Positions 1-8,117 of a stretch of DNA of 12,881 nucleotides are shown piece by piece; positions within the stretch are counted from its first letter, which is position 1; each line of letters opens with the position of its first letter. The position numbers and the translations under genes are program-made. Under the pieces are notes generated by a model that worked only from the letters and a program-made list of their open reading frames with translations, had not been told where the DNA came from and searched no databases. The DNA is from Suillus spraguei (taxonomy: Eukaryota > Basidiomycota > Agaricomycetes > Boletales > Suillaceae). The stretch spans positions 1 through 12,881 of the forward strand of contig JABCPU010001192.1 of the NCBI GenBank assembly GCA_016800925.1. Reading direction: 5' to 3'.

Positions 1-982
1 GAGCATCGATCTACAGCATGTGTCAATATTAAACCATGATAAGACAGATCACTTACTAGATTGGCGAGTGCCGACAAATACTCGTCATCAACATACATCC
101 GTTTCTCAATCGGCACTGTCTTGTGGTGCTTTGCAGCCTGCAATAGGATTTCACGTGCATAGGAGTTCTTGGCCACAAGTTCAGGGTATCCATGCTTGAA
201 AGCAATGTATGCTTTGACCTCGAGGATGCCGTGTTGAATCACCTTGCAAGATCCACATTCTGGTCTGTAAGTCGAACTGACCCAGTCTTTGTGTAAACAA
301 GATTAGCCATGGGGTCAGCATGCGAAGACTCGGACATGGAGGGCTCAGGTTTGATATCGAAAACGGAATCTTCGTCTTCTTCATCTTCTTCAACTACAGA
401 GGAGTGCTTGTTGCTTTTGCTGACACGTTTGAGAGGTTACGGTCCAAAGGATGACCTCGTCATTGGAGAGTCCCACATGGGGACCTGTTGAGTAAATTTT
501 GGAAGTTTAGTAGAGTTGGAATCAAAATATAAGTTTCAAACTTACTTTGGCAGCATATTTCTTCTCTTTCGCACTTGAAGACTTGAATTGAGAGCCCCAT
601 ACAGGTGGTGGAGGTGTCGGTGACTGGGATGGGTCGTTTCGAGGTCTGCCAGATGTGCTCTTCACAGGCTTATTTATCATAGTGAGTCATTGTAACATGT
701 GAGCTAGTAATCCTGACTTACTTTTACTAACTGGCTTGGCTCGGACCCGTTTTGGAATAGGTGCAATATCGTCAATGGGTGAGCGTTCACGCTTGCGTGT
801 CCACTTTTTTTGAAGTGCTCCCCACACTGCTGCTTGTGAGTGTGAATTTGTATGATGACATGGTGCTTACCTGGATTTTCTAGAGCCTGGTCTTTTGCTT
901 TGCGTCGTACTTGAACCAAGTGAGTTTTAAGCATGTTGTCATGAATTTTGCGCTTACACCGTGGATGCACAGGCGTGTCCAT
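1..982 (-). pseudogene. Decayed five-exon gene, DUF6532-like protein, 3' part outside window
   Basis: Reading leftwards from an ATG at 982, exons can be chained at 982-871, 826-732, 668-546, 484-57 and 10-1. Introns of 44, 63, 61 and 46 bp all start GT and end AG, and the phases agree. Exons 1-3 encode a basic, Pro/Ser-rich stretch (WTRKRERSP, then SPTPPPPVWG) that may hold nuclear localisation signals. Exon 4 has an acidic run (EEDEEDEDS) and then a helical region with AREILLQAAKHH and VDDEYLSALANL. That last part resembles the DUF6532 domain common in Agaricomycetes; this is recognition from memory. Two breaks show it is dead: an in-frame TAA at 439-437 and a one-base frameshift near 241-243, where VIQHGILEV continues in another frame. 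The function of the family is not known to me. The gene model is solid; the family name is less so. Confidence 0.62.
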
Positions 983-1294
983 TGAAGGCGAGATGAGGTT
1001 GGAAGGAGTGAAAAATAAGAAGGAATGAATGTGAGAGTGCGTTTCTGCTATGGAAAGACCACTTCAAAAGGTGAGTGAGTGTTTTTTTCGTTTGAGTCAG
1101 CCACTCAATTTGAAACAGTCTGCCTATTATACCATAACGCTGAGCGCTGAGCCAGGGTTGACCTTTCCCTGTCTGGCTTAGTCCGCTATTTGGTGAGTTT
1201 TTGTCGAAAAACTTAAACACAGCCTTACAAAGTGCTAGTGCGCACACTCATTTTCTCCTTGGTAACGTTCCTGTCATCGGGAACATTCTTATTG
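983..1294. other. Intergenic DNA upstream of the DUF6532-like pseudogene
   Basis: No coding region is supported here. The stretch should hold the old promoter of the leftward pseudogene, but I see no clear TATA box. A small hairpin (GTTCC, 7-nt loop region, GGGAAC) lies near 1267-1284, and the local direct repeat GCTGAGCGCTGAGC lies near 1140. Open frames across this stretch have no recognisable motifs. Confidence 0.4.
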
Positions 1295-2167
1295 GTGGCC
1301 AGATAATCGGATGAAAGGCATTTCCTCCATTTACCGACTACCAAGAAGCATTCTCTTCCCCACTACCACCCTCTATGTTCAGTACATTCAAGTACTATGG
1401 TGCTCCCTTCATTTACGAACTATCGAGATGCTTTCCCCATCACTGCCCTCTATGTTTAGCACGTTCTACTACTTTTCCTCCAGGCTGATAATGGGTCCAT
1501 CGGCTGGGCACAGTGTTACGAACTGGGGTGGCATCACCAGCGACAGTGAAAAGACACAGACGGTCTGCTGGGAGTTCTTACAATGTCCAGAAGAGGACAA
1601 GGTGAAAGTACAAGGAACGTGTTCCTGAGTACGATCAAGAGTTTAGCCTCAAAGACAAGTCTAAGAGGTATCTGCGAGAATAGAGACTAAGACTCAGGAG
1701 TGCTTAGACTTAGAGACGATTCAAGACGACTTAGGTTGGAGACCTAAGTGAAGGAGATTCCAGGTAAAACCCAGTAAGATTAAAGTAAGGAATTTACTAC
1801 AAGTACACTGTGCTTAAATAGGCCAATATGTGCGCACAGACCAAGTACCGTGAGAATGTAACTGTGTATCCTAATAAGGAAGGCATGTGTTGTACAGATG
1901 CATTGAGCATATAAGGGCAGAGTCATGTGACACGTTATACAAGAAAGGAAACAAAGGGGAAAATGAATAGGGGTACATACAACTGTAACACACAGCATTC
2001 CTCCATTACGAACTATCGTGCTTTACTCCCCATTACCACCCTCTTTGTTTAGCATGTTTCATTTACTTTTCCCCCTGGTCCCGTCACCCAGGCTAATCAG
2101 ATGCAGGTCATTTTGTCCATTTATCATGAAGCAGCCTCCTCTCCATTGCCACCCTCTGTCTGACTCA
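1295..2167. repeat. Degenerate tandem repeat array, about 80-115 bp units, split by a solo LTR
   Basis: Four degenerate copies share the anchor CCACCCTCT or GCCCTCTATG, at about 1366, 1445, 2036 and 2149. They also share a preceding TACGAACTATCG (1414 and 2007) and a following AGGCTRAT block (about 1483 and 2092), plus CATTT(C/T)(C/G)TCCATTTA at 1319 and 2109. The solo LTR at 1514-1990 interrupts the array, and the repeats resume directly after it. The array lies just upstream of the Plavaka gene and could be its subterminal repeat region, but that is inference. Confidence 0.5.
1514..1990 (-). mobile_element. Solo LTR of a Ty3/gypsy element, 477 bp, with 5-bp target duplication
   Basis: This is a reverse-orientation copy of the LTR at 9163-9639. 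Both are 477 bp and, by eye, about 93% identical. It begins (minus strand) TGTTAC at 1990 and ends GTAACA at 1514, giving the short inverted ends typical of LTRs. It is flanked by a perfect 5-bp duplication, CACAG at 1509-1513 and 1991-1995. No internal retrotransposon sequence is attached, so it is a solo LTR left by LTR-LTR recombination. The TATA-like TATTTAAG and the ACTTTAATCTT block are conserved on its minus strand. Confidence 0.93.
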
Positions 2168-2290
2168 GACGTGTTCAACTACTGCGCTTCAACTACTGCG
2201 CCTGGCGAAAGTCATTTACCTGCGCTGGCATGCTCGGACATGTTCAACTACTGCGCTTGGCGAAAGTCATTTACCTGTGCTGGCATGCTC
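2168..2290 (+). repeat. Two-copy tandem repeat with a nested 14-bp duplication
   Basis: Copy 1 spans 2168-2236 and copy 2 spans 2237-2290. Both run GAC(G/A)TGTTCAACTACTGCGC, then GGCGAAAGTCATTTACC, then GCTGGCATGCTC. Copy 1 is longer because TTCAACTACTGCGC is itself exactly duplicated (2174-2187 and 2188-2201). The open frame across it is a by-product of the repeat, not a gene. Confidence 0.9.
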
Positions 2291-2537
2291 TGGACATAAT
2301 TAATGAGTTGCTTCCATTGCTGCAAGATTTGGATTTGCCAATACTGCGCATATGGCATCCTGTCATCACTTACCCAATTTTTTTTACTTCGGTAGAGCCT
2401 CGCCTTTGACATGCTGGTGACACCACCTCTCTTTTCTGGCCGTCAGGATTGCGATTCACTTGTACTGTTGGGAGACGCGTTGTGAGTGATTTTCAGACAC
2501 CCAGTGTTCAATTTTTTTCATAAAATTAATACAGAGC
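2291..2537 (+). promoter_or_regulatory. 5' flank and leader of the Plavaka-like gene
   Basis: This non-coding stretch lies between the tandem repeats and the transposase ATG. It contains pyrimidine-rich tracts (an eight-T run near 2377 and TTTTTTC near 2513) and one more ACTGCGC motif at 2343-2349. An AT-rich TAAAATTAAT lies about 15 bp before the ATG. A definite TATA box or transcription start cannot be assigned. Confidence 0.35.
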
Positions 2538-3263
2538 ATGCCTCAAATAACATGTCCCACCTGTGATAAACAACTTGCGTCAATCACAGGTTATAGCCAG
2601 CATCTTGCAAAGACCACCAATCCTGACTGTCATGCCCTATACCTTTCCTCGCGGCAATTTGCTCCAGACCCACCAAACAAAGGAGATATAGATGCTCCTG
2701 ATCCAGATCATGCCATGTTTGAAGGTGATTTTTTTGGAACATACGCTGAGGACGAGCTCGCATGGCCAGGCTCAGATGACGAGGAGCATTTGGACGAAGA
2801 CGACTTAGGGTATGACATTGGCCCGGGTGATCACAATGAATGGGAACCTCCTGCCGCAGTACCAGTGCCTCCGAGTCTTGCCACTCCTGCGCATGGTGAA
2901 CATCACGACATTGATGGTCATGATGATTGGGAACCTCCTGTAGCACCTGTGCCTGCGCACAATGACGCCTTCCACCCACCTACTGCAGATCAAGGCCAAG
3001 ATGCTCGGCATATGGCACAACAGCGACTTCACGAACACGAACAGGCACCCACAATTGTCCGGTACCCTGATATATGAGCCGGACAACCTGTTGATGTTGT
3101 CAAGCAGCCAAGCAATGCAACCTACCATGCACAGCTTGATGGCTCGAGTGCAGACAATATTTACGCTCCGTTTGCCTCAAAGCTTGATTGGGATATGGCT
3201 CGTTGGGCAAAATTATGAGGTTCAAGCTCAACAGCGTTCTCAGAACTTGTCTCAATCGAGGGT

Positions 3264-3316
3264 GTAAGTCTGTGCTTCTGTCGAGCGCAAGGATAATCTA
3301 ATCATGACACCTCCAG
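3264..3316 (+). other. Intron 1 of the Plavaka-like gene
   Basis: The 53-bp intron starts GTAAGT, ends CTCCAG and has the branch-site-like CTAAT at about 3298. It is phase 0 and joins SIEGV to LSEKLGLSF. Using the nearby TTAG at 3321 as acceptor would break the frame, so CAG at 3314-3316 is preferred. Confidence 0.8.
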
Positions 3317-3604
3317 CTTAGCGAAAAGCTTGGTCTTTCCTTCAAGAATACGCGAGAGTTGAACAAGATAATTGACAACAAACTTCCGGGCCGTCCAAAA
3401 TTCAAATGCAAACAGATTGTTGTCGCCAATGAAGCATTTGATGTCTACTTTTGTGATATCATTGAATGTATCAAGGCTCTTTTCAGTGATCCAAATTTTG
3501 CTGACTTTCTCGTCTTCGCTCCTGAACGTCACTATGCCGACAAAGACGAAACGATTTGTTTATATCATGAGATGCATACTGGAAAATGGTGGTGGAATAG
3601 TCAG

Positions 3605-3664
3605 GTTCGTATTATCTATCTTTTGTGACCTTCAACGTACAAATTCTAACACTGTGTTCTCTAG
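3605..3664 (+). other. Intron 2 of the Plavaka-like gene
   Basis: The 60-bp intron starts GTTCGT, ends CTCTAG and carries CTAAC about 15 bp before the acceptor. It is phase 0 and joins KWWWNSQ to KHLDRERPG. The weak donor (GTTCGT instead of GTAAGT or GTACGT) may be a decay mutation. Confidence 0.75.
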
Positions 3665-5354
3665 AAACACCTAGACCGTGAGCGCCCAGGTGTTACAATA
3701 ATTCCGGTCATTATCTCATCAGACAAGACTCAAGTAATGATGTTTCACAACAAGTCAGCATACCCTGTCTACATGACAATTGGAAATATCCCAAAGGACA
3801 TTCGTCGGAAACCATCACGCCACGCACATGTCCTCCTTGCATATCTTCCAACTACTCGCCTTGATCATGTCACCAACAAAGCCGCTCGCCGACGGATGCT
3901 CGCAAATTTGTATCATGCTTGTGTGGGCCGTGTACTTGCTCCGCTTGCAGCTGCTGGCATCAATGGCATCAACATGCGACGTGGTGATGGAACAGTGCAT
4001 CGAGGCCATCCCTTGTTCGTATGTTTCGTGGGAGACTATCCAGAGCAAATTTTAGCTACTGGAATCAAGACAACTCAGTGTCCGAAGTGTGACACTCCCC
4101 CTGACGAGCTTGGTTTAGCAACTGGTATTGCAAACTGGCAACCACGAGACCTGGGCGCGGTACTTGATGCACTTTGTGCTCTCGATGAAGGCGGATTGGC
4201 CTTCGTTTGGGCATGTGCAAATGCTGGCATTAAGCCAATTGTCCACCCATTCTGGGAGGGACTCCCCTTCGTCAATATATTCGAATCTGTAACTCCTGAT
4301 GTTCTGCATCAACTATACCAAGGGCTCATAAAGCACCTCCTCGCCTGGCTTTCTGATGCATGTGGCAGTGCAGAGATAGATGCACAATGTCGACGCCTTC
4401 CCCCAAATCACCATATCTGAATATTTACAAAGAGTATCACTACTCTTTCGCACGTGAGCAGTACAGAACACAATCAAATTTGTTGTTTCTTGCTCGGCAT
4501 CATCATCGACACCAGTCTACCTCATAACATGTCCTCCGCTCGACTCCTCCATGCCGTTCGTGGTCTGCTAGACTTTTTATACCTCGCTCAGTACCCATCT
4601 CACACCTCCGAGACACTGGTCTTACTCAATGAGGCACTCGACCTTTTCCACGACAACAAGGACATCTTTATCGACCTCGGCATTCGGAATTCGTTCAATT
4701 TGCCAAAGCTCCACTTCACAGCTCACTACACTCATATGATTCGAATGTTTGGCACTATGGACAACTACAATACTGAATACACTGAACGTCTTCACATTGA
4801 TCTCGCAAAAGATGCTTATCGTTCTACGAATCACAAGAATGAGTTTGCTCAGATGACGACTTGGCTTGAATGGAGGGAGAAAGTTTTTTGTCACGAAAAA
4901 TACATTCAGTGGAGACTTATTGGTAACACTGCACGTCCACATCAGCCACATCCCCCTGAAATGACATTTCGTCATACTCAAATGATGACAAAGCATCCTA
5001 CAGTCAAGGCAGTCACCACAGACAGGGTTGTGAATGAATATGGCACCACGCACTTTAATGAATCTCTCGCACGTTATGTTGCCAAAGTCACACTTCCTGC
5101 CAACACTACTGTTACAGCCAGGCAGCTCGAAGATCGAGCAGCTGATATCCACATCCCATTTCGAACACTACCAGTCTTTCACAAGGTGAAATGGCTCTCG
5201 GCTGATGTTCGTGGTCATGACAATTCTCTGGTCACTGTTGATAGTGTCCATGCACGTCCTGGATGGTCAGGAACATTTGCGTCCGACAGTGTCGCACCAC
5301 GATTTGATACTGTGTTTGTTAATGATGGTACAGGTGGTTCACTCGGCACCAAAG

Positions 5355-5411
5355 GTAAGTGTTCTGAATCGTTCTATTGACTGGTACTCAGTAGCTAGTA
5401 CTATTCAACAG
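5355..5411 (+). other. Intron 3 of the Plavaka-like gene
   Basis: The 57-bp intron starts GTAAGT and ends CAACAG. It splits a Gly codon (G at 5354 plus GA at 5412-5413). Splicing restores the conserved tail beginning [11 protein letters not shown]; reading through instead gives a stop after a few residues. Confidence 0.8.
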
Positions 5412-5754
5412 GATATCAAATTGCGCAAGTCCGTGTTATATTTTTGATCCCTCCCAAAGCCGTCCCGAAACTTTTCCCATCCACATTCCAGCCCCCTCAA
5501 CATCTCGCATATGTTGAATGGTTCTCTCCCTTCCACGTACCTAACTGAGATCATGGCTTGCACAAGGTTTCGCGCATCATCAAAAATGGAGAATGTATGG
5601 CCAGCATTATACCAATCAGCAACATTCATTGTAGTGCGCATTTGATTCCGCATTTCAGACCTGTGGCTCCTCGTGAATGGACCTCTTCCAACGTTCTTGA
5701 CGAGTGTTCATCATTTTATGTAAATACATACATAGATTGATATAGTTTTGTTAC

Positions 5755-5797
5755 ACTGCGCTAGGTTGCCAATGATTATCGTTAGCCTGCACTGCGC
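5755..5797 (+). repeat. Paired ACTGCGCTA motifs, candidate subterminal sites
   Basis: ACTGCGC occurs at 5755-5761 and 5791-5797, both followed by TA. The same 7-mer occurs upstream of the gene at 2181, 2195, 2250 and 2343, always on the plus strand. CACTA-type transposons carry clusters of short subterminal motifs bound by transposase, so these are candidates for such sites. The uniform orientation on both sides is not typical, since inverted orientation is expected. Confidence 0.35.
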
Positions 5798-5825
5798 TAT
5801 CACTCTTAGAGCCAGCTACTTCAAA

Positions 5826-5843
5826 TTTTGACAGCTGTCAAAA
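5826..5843. repeat. Perfect 18-bp palindrome
   Basis: TTTTGACAGCTGTCAAAA is self-complementary over all 18 bases and does not extend further. The centre is CAGCTG, an E-box core. It lies about 90 bp after the transposase stop codon. It could form a cruciform or bind a dimeric protein; the sequence alone does not decide. Confidence 0.7.
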
Positions 5844-6295
5844 AAGTCTCTAATTTATCTAAGTTTACATGGGAGGGTTTTCCTGATGATCTATATCTAT
5901 CTATCTCCATACTGTGAGCACGGCGCAATTTCCAATTGGTGTTGACCCCATGTGCGCGCTGCACTGCAGCCCTTTTATACCCCGCTTTCAATCGCTACGC
6001 TAATGTATTATGTGCGCTTTCTAACTCATGTAATCCAATCATTCATCATTTGACCCCCATAAGCCAAAGGACAACAATTTTGGAAATCGGACGAGGCAAT
6101 TGTGACATTCAAGATCCGAATACAGACACCATGTTGTACAGAGTATCATCACCTACATACCACTTCAAACCAATCATCGTGTCCCAGGTCTACAAAGCTA
6201 TTTTGAATCTAGCATCCAAATCAATCGACAATCCAGTCACGCATATTAGTGCAAACTAACCCAATGATTGTTACAAAATAGCAGCAATCAAATCA

Positions 6296-6447
6296 GGTCA
6301 TGGCCCAGGAATCACCAGCGTGCTATCGAAATTACCCATCATTTCAATTTTTAGTATAATAGATTGTTGGTAGGAGGCTCCGTGATAATTGTCGTTGAAC
6401 TTGATGAGAAGGAAGATCCAGTCACATCCGCTACAGTTTTTTTTTTC
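6296..6447 (-). other. Possible decayed exon left of the Tc1 element
   Basis: On the minus strand an open frame from about 6440 to a TGA near 6297 reads NCSGCDWIFLLIKF and later KIEMMGNFDSTLVIPGP. It is preceded by an acceptor-like TATATCAG ending at 6448 and a run of ten A. A second frame here is Ser/Thr-rich (SSFSSSSTTIITEPP) and ends near 6351. Neither is recognised. It may be downstream of the exon-like pieces at 8130-8400, with the Tc1 element between them. Weak. Confidence 0.2.
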
Positions 6448-6522
6448 CTGATATAAAGTAGCAAGTTGGAAATGTGAACCAAAAAGCTAATGTGCTTACT
6501 GGAGAAACTTTCCGCACACATA

Positions 6523-6733
6523 CAGTGGCTCAAAAAACTGTCCGCATGTTTTGGCATTTTTCACTATCTATAATATTGTGTGAGAACAAACAAATGCCTC
6601 AAAAACATGCTTATACCACATTGTAGTATGGCTTCAGGGCTTTCATTTGAGCCCTACACCGTGGGAATCGGTGGAGATATGGTGGAGATACAAGGCTCAC
6701 AAAATGGTGACTCATGCGGACAGAGTTTTTTGA
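6523..6733 (+). repeat. Left terminal inverted repeat of the Tc1 element
   Basis: The repeat is 211 bp. The outer end carries CTCAAAAAACTGTCCGCATG at 6529-6548. A near-identical copy in inverted orientation lies at the inner end, 6713-6733, with two extra bases in the middle. The transposase frame runs into this repeat and stops at 6611-6613. Confidence 0.9.
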
Positions 6734-7755
6734 CTCAAGTATTTTACAGTAATAACCAGGTATTCTAGTATTTTGTATGACCTCCTTGGCTTTAATTACT
6801 GCCTCTATCCTTCTAGGCATACTCTCAATTAATTTCTGGCAATCCTCAGCTGTGATCTTCCCCCATTCCACTGCTACTCTCTCCCAAAGCTCCCATACTC
6901 CTTTAGGGGGGTTTTCATAGGCTTGAAGCTTTTTCTTGAGTGTTCCCCAGAGATGTTCAATGACATTGACATCAGGAGACTGTGCTGGCCAGTCAAGAAC
7001 ATTGATGTTATGTTCTTCAAACCATTCCCTAGCTCTTCTGGATGTGTGCTTGGGATCATTATCCTGTTGGAAAATGATATCTTCTTCATCAATCCCTGAT
7101 TCTGCCAAGCTAGGCAGCAAGTGGTCATTTAAAATGTCCACATACTGCTCAGCATTCATCTTCCCCTCAACCTCAGCAAGCATTCCCACACCATTCCATC
7201 CCATACAGCCCCATACCATTAAAGATTAACCTCTCTGTCTGTTAGGCCATCTCCCTTCTTTTTCCATACATACACCTTCCCATCTGACCCAATCCTATTG
7301 ATTTTGGTCTCATCTGACCATATAACACGCTTCCAGTCCTCTACAGTCCAGTGTTGATGAGCTAAGGCAAAGGCTAGTCTTCTCTGCCTATGTTTGATGG
7401 AGAGAAGAGGCTTTTTCTTCTTTGTTACTGCCTTGAGATGAGCTGCCTTGAGAACATTCCTCACAGTTTGTGAAGAGACAGGGGTAGTGATGGTGGAATT
7501 GATATAATGGGTGGCTTGGACAGCATTATCAGCCTTTCCTGTAGTGATATGTTGGATAATAGCCCTTTTGTCAGTAGAGGTAAGCTTGGATGGACGTCCT
7601 CCACAAGAGTTTTCCTTGTCTGGGTGGCTTTCTTTGATGAACTTGGCCACAGTGGACTTGCATACTCCAGTTCTAGAGGAAATTTGGCGAGCAGAGAGGC
7701 CAGCATAAGACAGAGAGAGGATATTATCTCTTTGAGCAGAGGAGATGGCTTTCAT
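6611..7755 (-). pseudogene. Tc1-family DD34E transposase, broken by a small core deletion
   Basis: The start is taken at the ATG at 7755, since the longer frame upstream is AT-rich leader. N-terminal paired-like DNA binding: a first helix-turn-helix (LSARQISSRTGVCKSTVAKF, about residues 18-37), a GGRPSKL linker like an AT-hook, and a second helix-turn-helix (SSQTVRNVLKAAHL). The catalytic DDE domain follows: first Asp in VIWSDETK, second in IIFQQDNDPKH, Glu in SPDVNVIEHLW. Thirty-four residues separate the second Asp and the Glu, so it is DD34E, the Tc1 signature. Reading is broken at 7219-7221: a TAA ends the first half, and the second half (MVWGCMGWNG) resumes one base out of phase. Relatives have several more residues here, including a Gly run, so a deletion of roughly 20 bp is inferred. 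The last 40 or so residues are encoded by the inverted repeat. Confidence 0.92.
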
Positions 7756-7904
7756 GGTGATTATGACTATGATACATGAGATATTCTGGTTTATATAGTT
7801 AGATATAGTCATAAAATAACATAATGACACCACTTTATAATTTATATAATAGTGGCATGATTTTTATGGTGTCATAAATAATGATTTATATAGTTTTAAT
7901 ATAC
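7756..7904 (-). promoter_or_regulatory. AT-rich leader and promoter of the Tc1 transposase
   Basis: Very AT-rich DNA between the right inverted repeat and the transposase start. It contains TATATAA-like runs (7844-7850 and 7883-7892). An inverted pair ATGACACC (7824-7831) and GGTGTCAT (7868-7875), with CCACT/AGTGG inside, could form a hairpin. The position fits a promoter for the leftward gene; the exact start site is not visible. Confidence 0.45.
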
Positions 7905-8115
7905 ACTCAAAAAATTGTCCACATGAGTCATCATTTTATAAGCCTTATATCTCCACCATATCTCCGCCGATTCCCACGGTGTAGGGCTCAAATAAAAGCC
8001 CTGAAGCCATACTACAATGTGGTATAAGTATGTCCTTGAGGAATTTGTTCATTCTCACACAATATCATAGATAGTGAAAAATGTCAAAACATGCGGACAG
8101 TTTTTTGAGCCACTG
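7905..8115 (-). repeat. Right terminal inverted repeat of the Tc1 element
   Basis: It matches the left repeat at about 90% by eye over 211 bp, and nearly all differences are transitions. The outer motif is at 8090-8109. An inner inverted copy, CTCAAAAAATTGTCCACATG, lies at 7906-7925 and is preceded by TACA like the true terminus. Confidence 0.9.
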
Positions 8116-8117
8116 TA

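Larger units (their letters stand above)
2538..5740 (+). pseudogene. Plavaka-like (CACTA/EnSpm-related) transposase, nearly full length, four exons
   Basis: Exons are 2538-3263, 3317-3604, 3665-5354 and 5412-5740, about 1010 codons in total. The protein starts with a Cys2-type zinc finger (CPTCDKQLASITGYSQHL, about residues 6-23, then NPDC), followed by an acidic, Pro-rich linker to about residue 190. The conserved core follows: NKIIDNKLPGRPKF, APERHYADKDE, MHTGKWWW, then NIPKDIRRKPSR, the metal-binding CPKCDTPPDELG (about 477), TPDVLHQLYQGLIKHL (about 549), FNLPKLHFTAHY (about 682) and NTEYTERLHIDLAKDAYRST (about 707). These blocks are typical of Plavaka transposases of mushroom-forming fungi, as I recall the family. 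Four internal stops at 3075, 3216, 4418 and 5546 are all TGA and the frame is otherwise intact across them, so this is a decayed copy without frameshifts. Start: first ATG before the zinc finger. Element ends were not identified. Confidence 0.85.
5741..6350. other. Non-coding flank downstream of the Plavaka-like gene
   Basis: No gene is supported. The stretch contains two CACTGCGCTA motifs (5754-5763, 5790-5799), a perfect palindrome at 5826-5843 and a short TATC repeat near 5892-5906. A minus-strand TATA-like TATAAAAGG lies at 5971-5979. The 107-codon open frame at 5936-6259 starts from TTG and has no family motif, so I do not call it. The right end of the Plavaka element probably lies here, but no inverted repeat with the left side was found by eye. 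Confidence 0.4.
6523..8115 (-). mobile_element. Complete Tc1/mariner DNA transposon, 1593 bp, TA target duplications
   Basis: The element begins CAGTGGCTCAAAAAACTGTC at 6523 and ends with the inverse at 8115. It is flanked by TA at 6521-6522 and 8116-8117, the standard Tc1/mariner target duplication. Inverted repeats of about 211 bp (6523-6733 and 7905-8115) enclose one transposase gene on the minus strand, which makes it Tc1-like with long inverted repeats. The outermost 32 bases are identical at both ends, so the ends could still be recognised by a transposase supplied in trans. Its own gene is broken in the core, so it looks non-autonomous now. Confidence 0.95.

Noticed and set aside
309..491. 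60-codon Ser-rich frame on the plus strand
   Set aside because: It is the antisense of an acidic exon (Glu/Asp codons read backwards as Ser) of the minus-strand pseudogene.
1311..1628. 105-codon frame on the plus strand
   Set aside because: It crosses from degenerate repeats into the antisense of the solo LTR, so it cannot be an evolved gene.
2018..2299. 93-codon frame on the plus strand
   Set aside because: It lies across the tandem repeats and translates the repeat twice; it starts from a non-ATG codon and has no domain.
2538..5740. Captured host gene or new fused enzyme in the Plavaka-like locus
   Set aside because: All exons belong to one transposase with familiar blocks in the expected order; no extra domain is present.
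1360..6251. CACTA (1361) and TAGTG (6247) as ends of the Plavaka element
   Set aside because: Bases inside the two sites do not match as inverted repeats, and CACTA-like 5-mers are common by chance.
5936..6259. 107-codon frame on the plus strand
   Set aside because: TTG start, no recognisable motif, no splice or promoter support; the length is not exceptional for chance.
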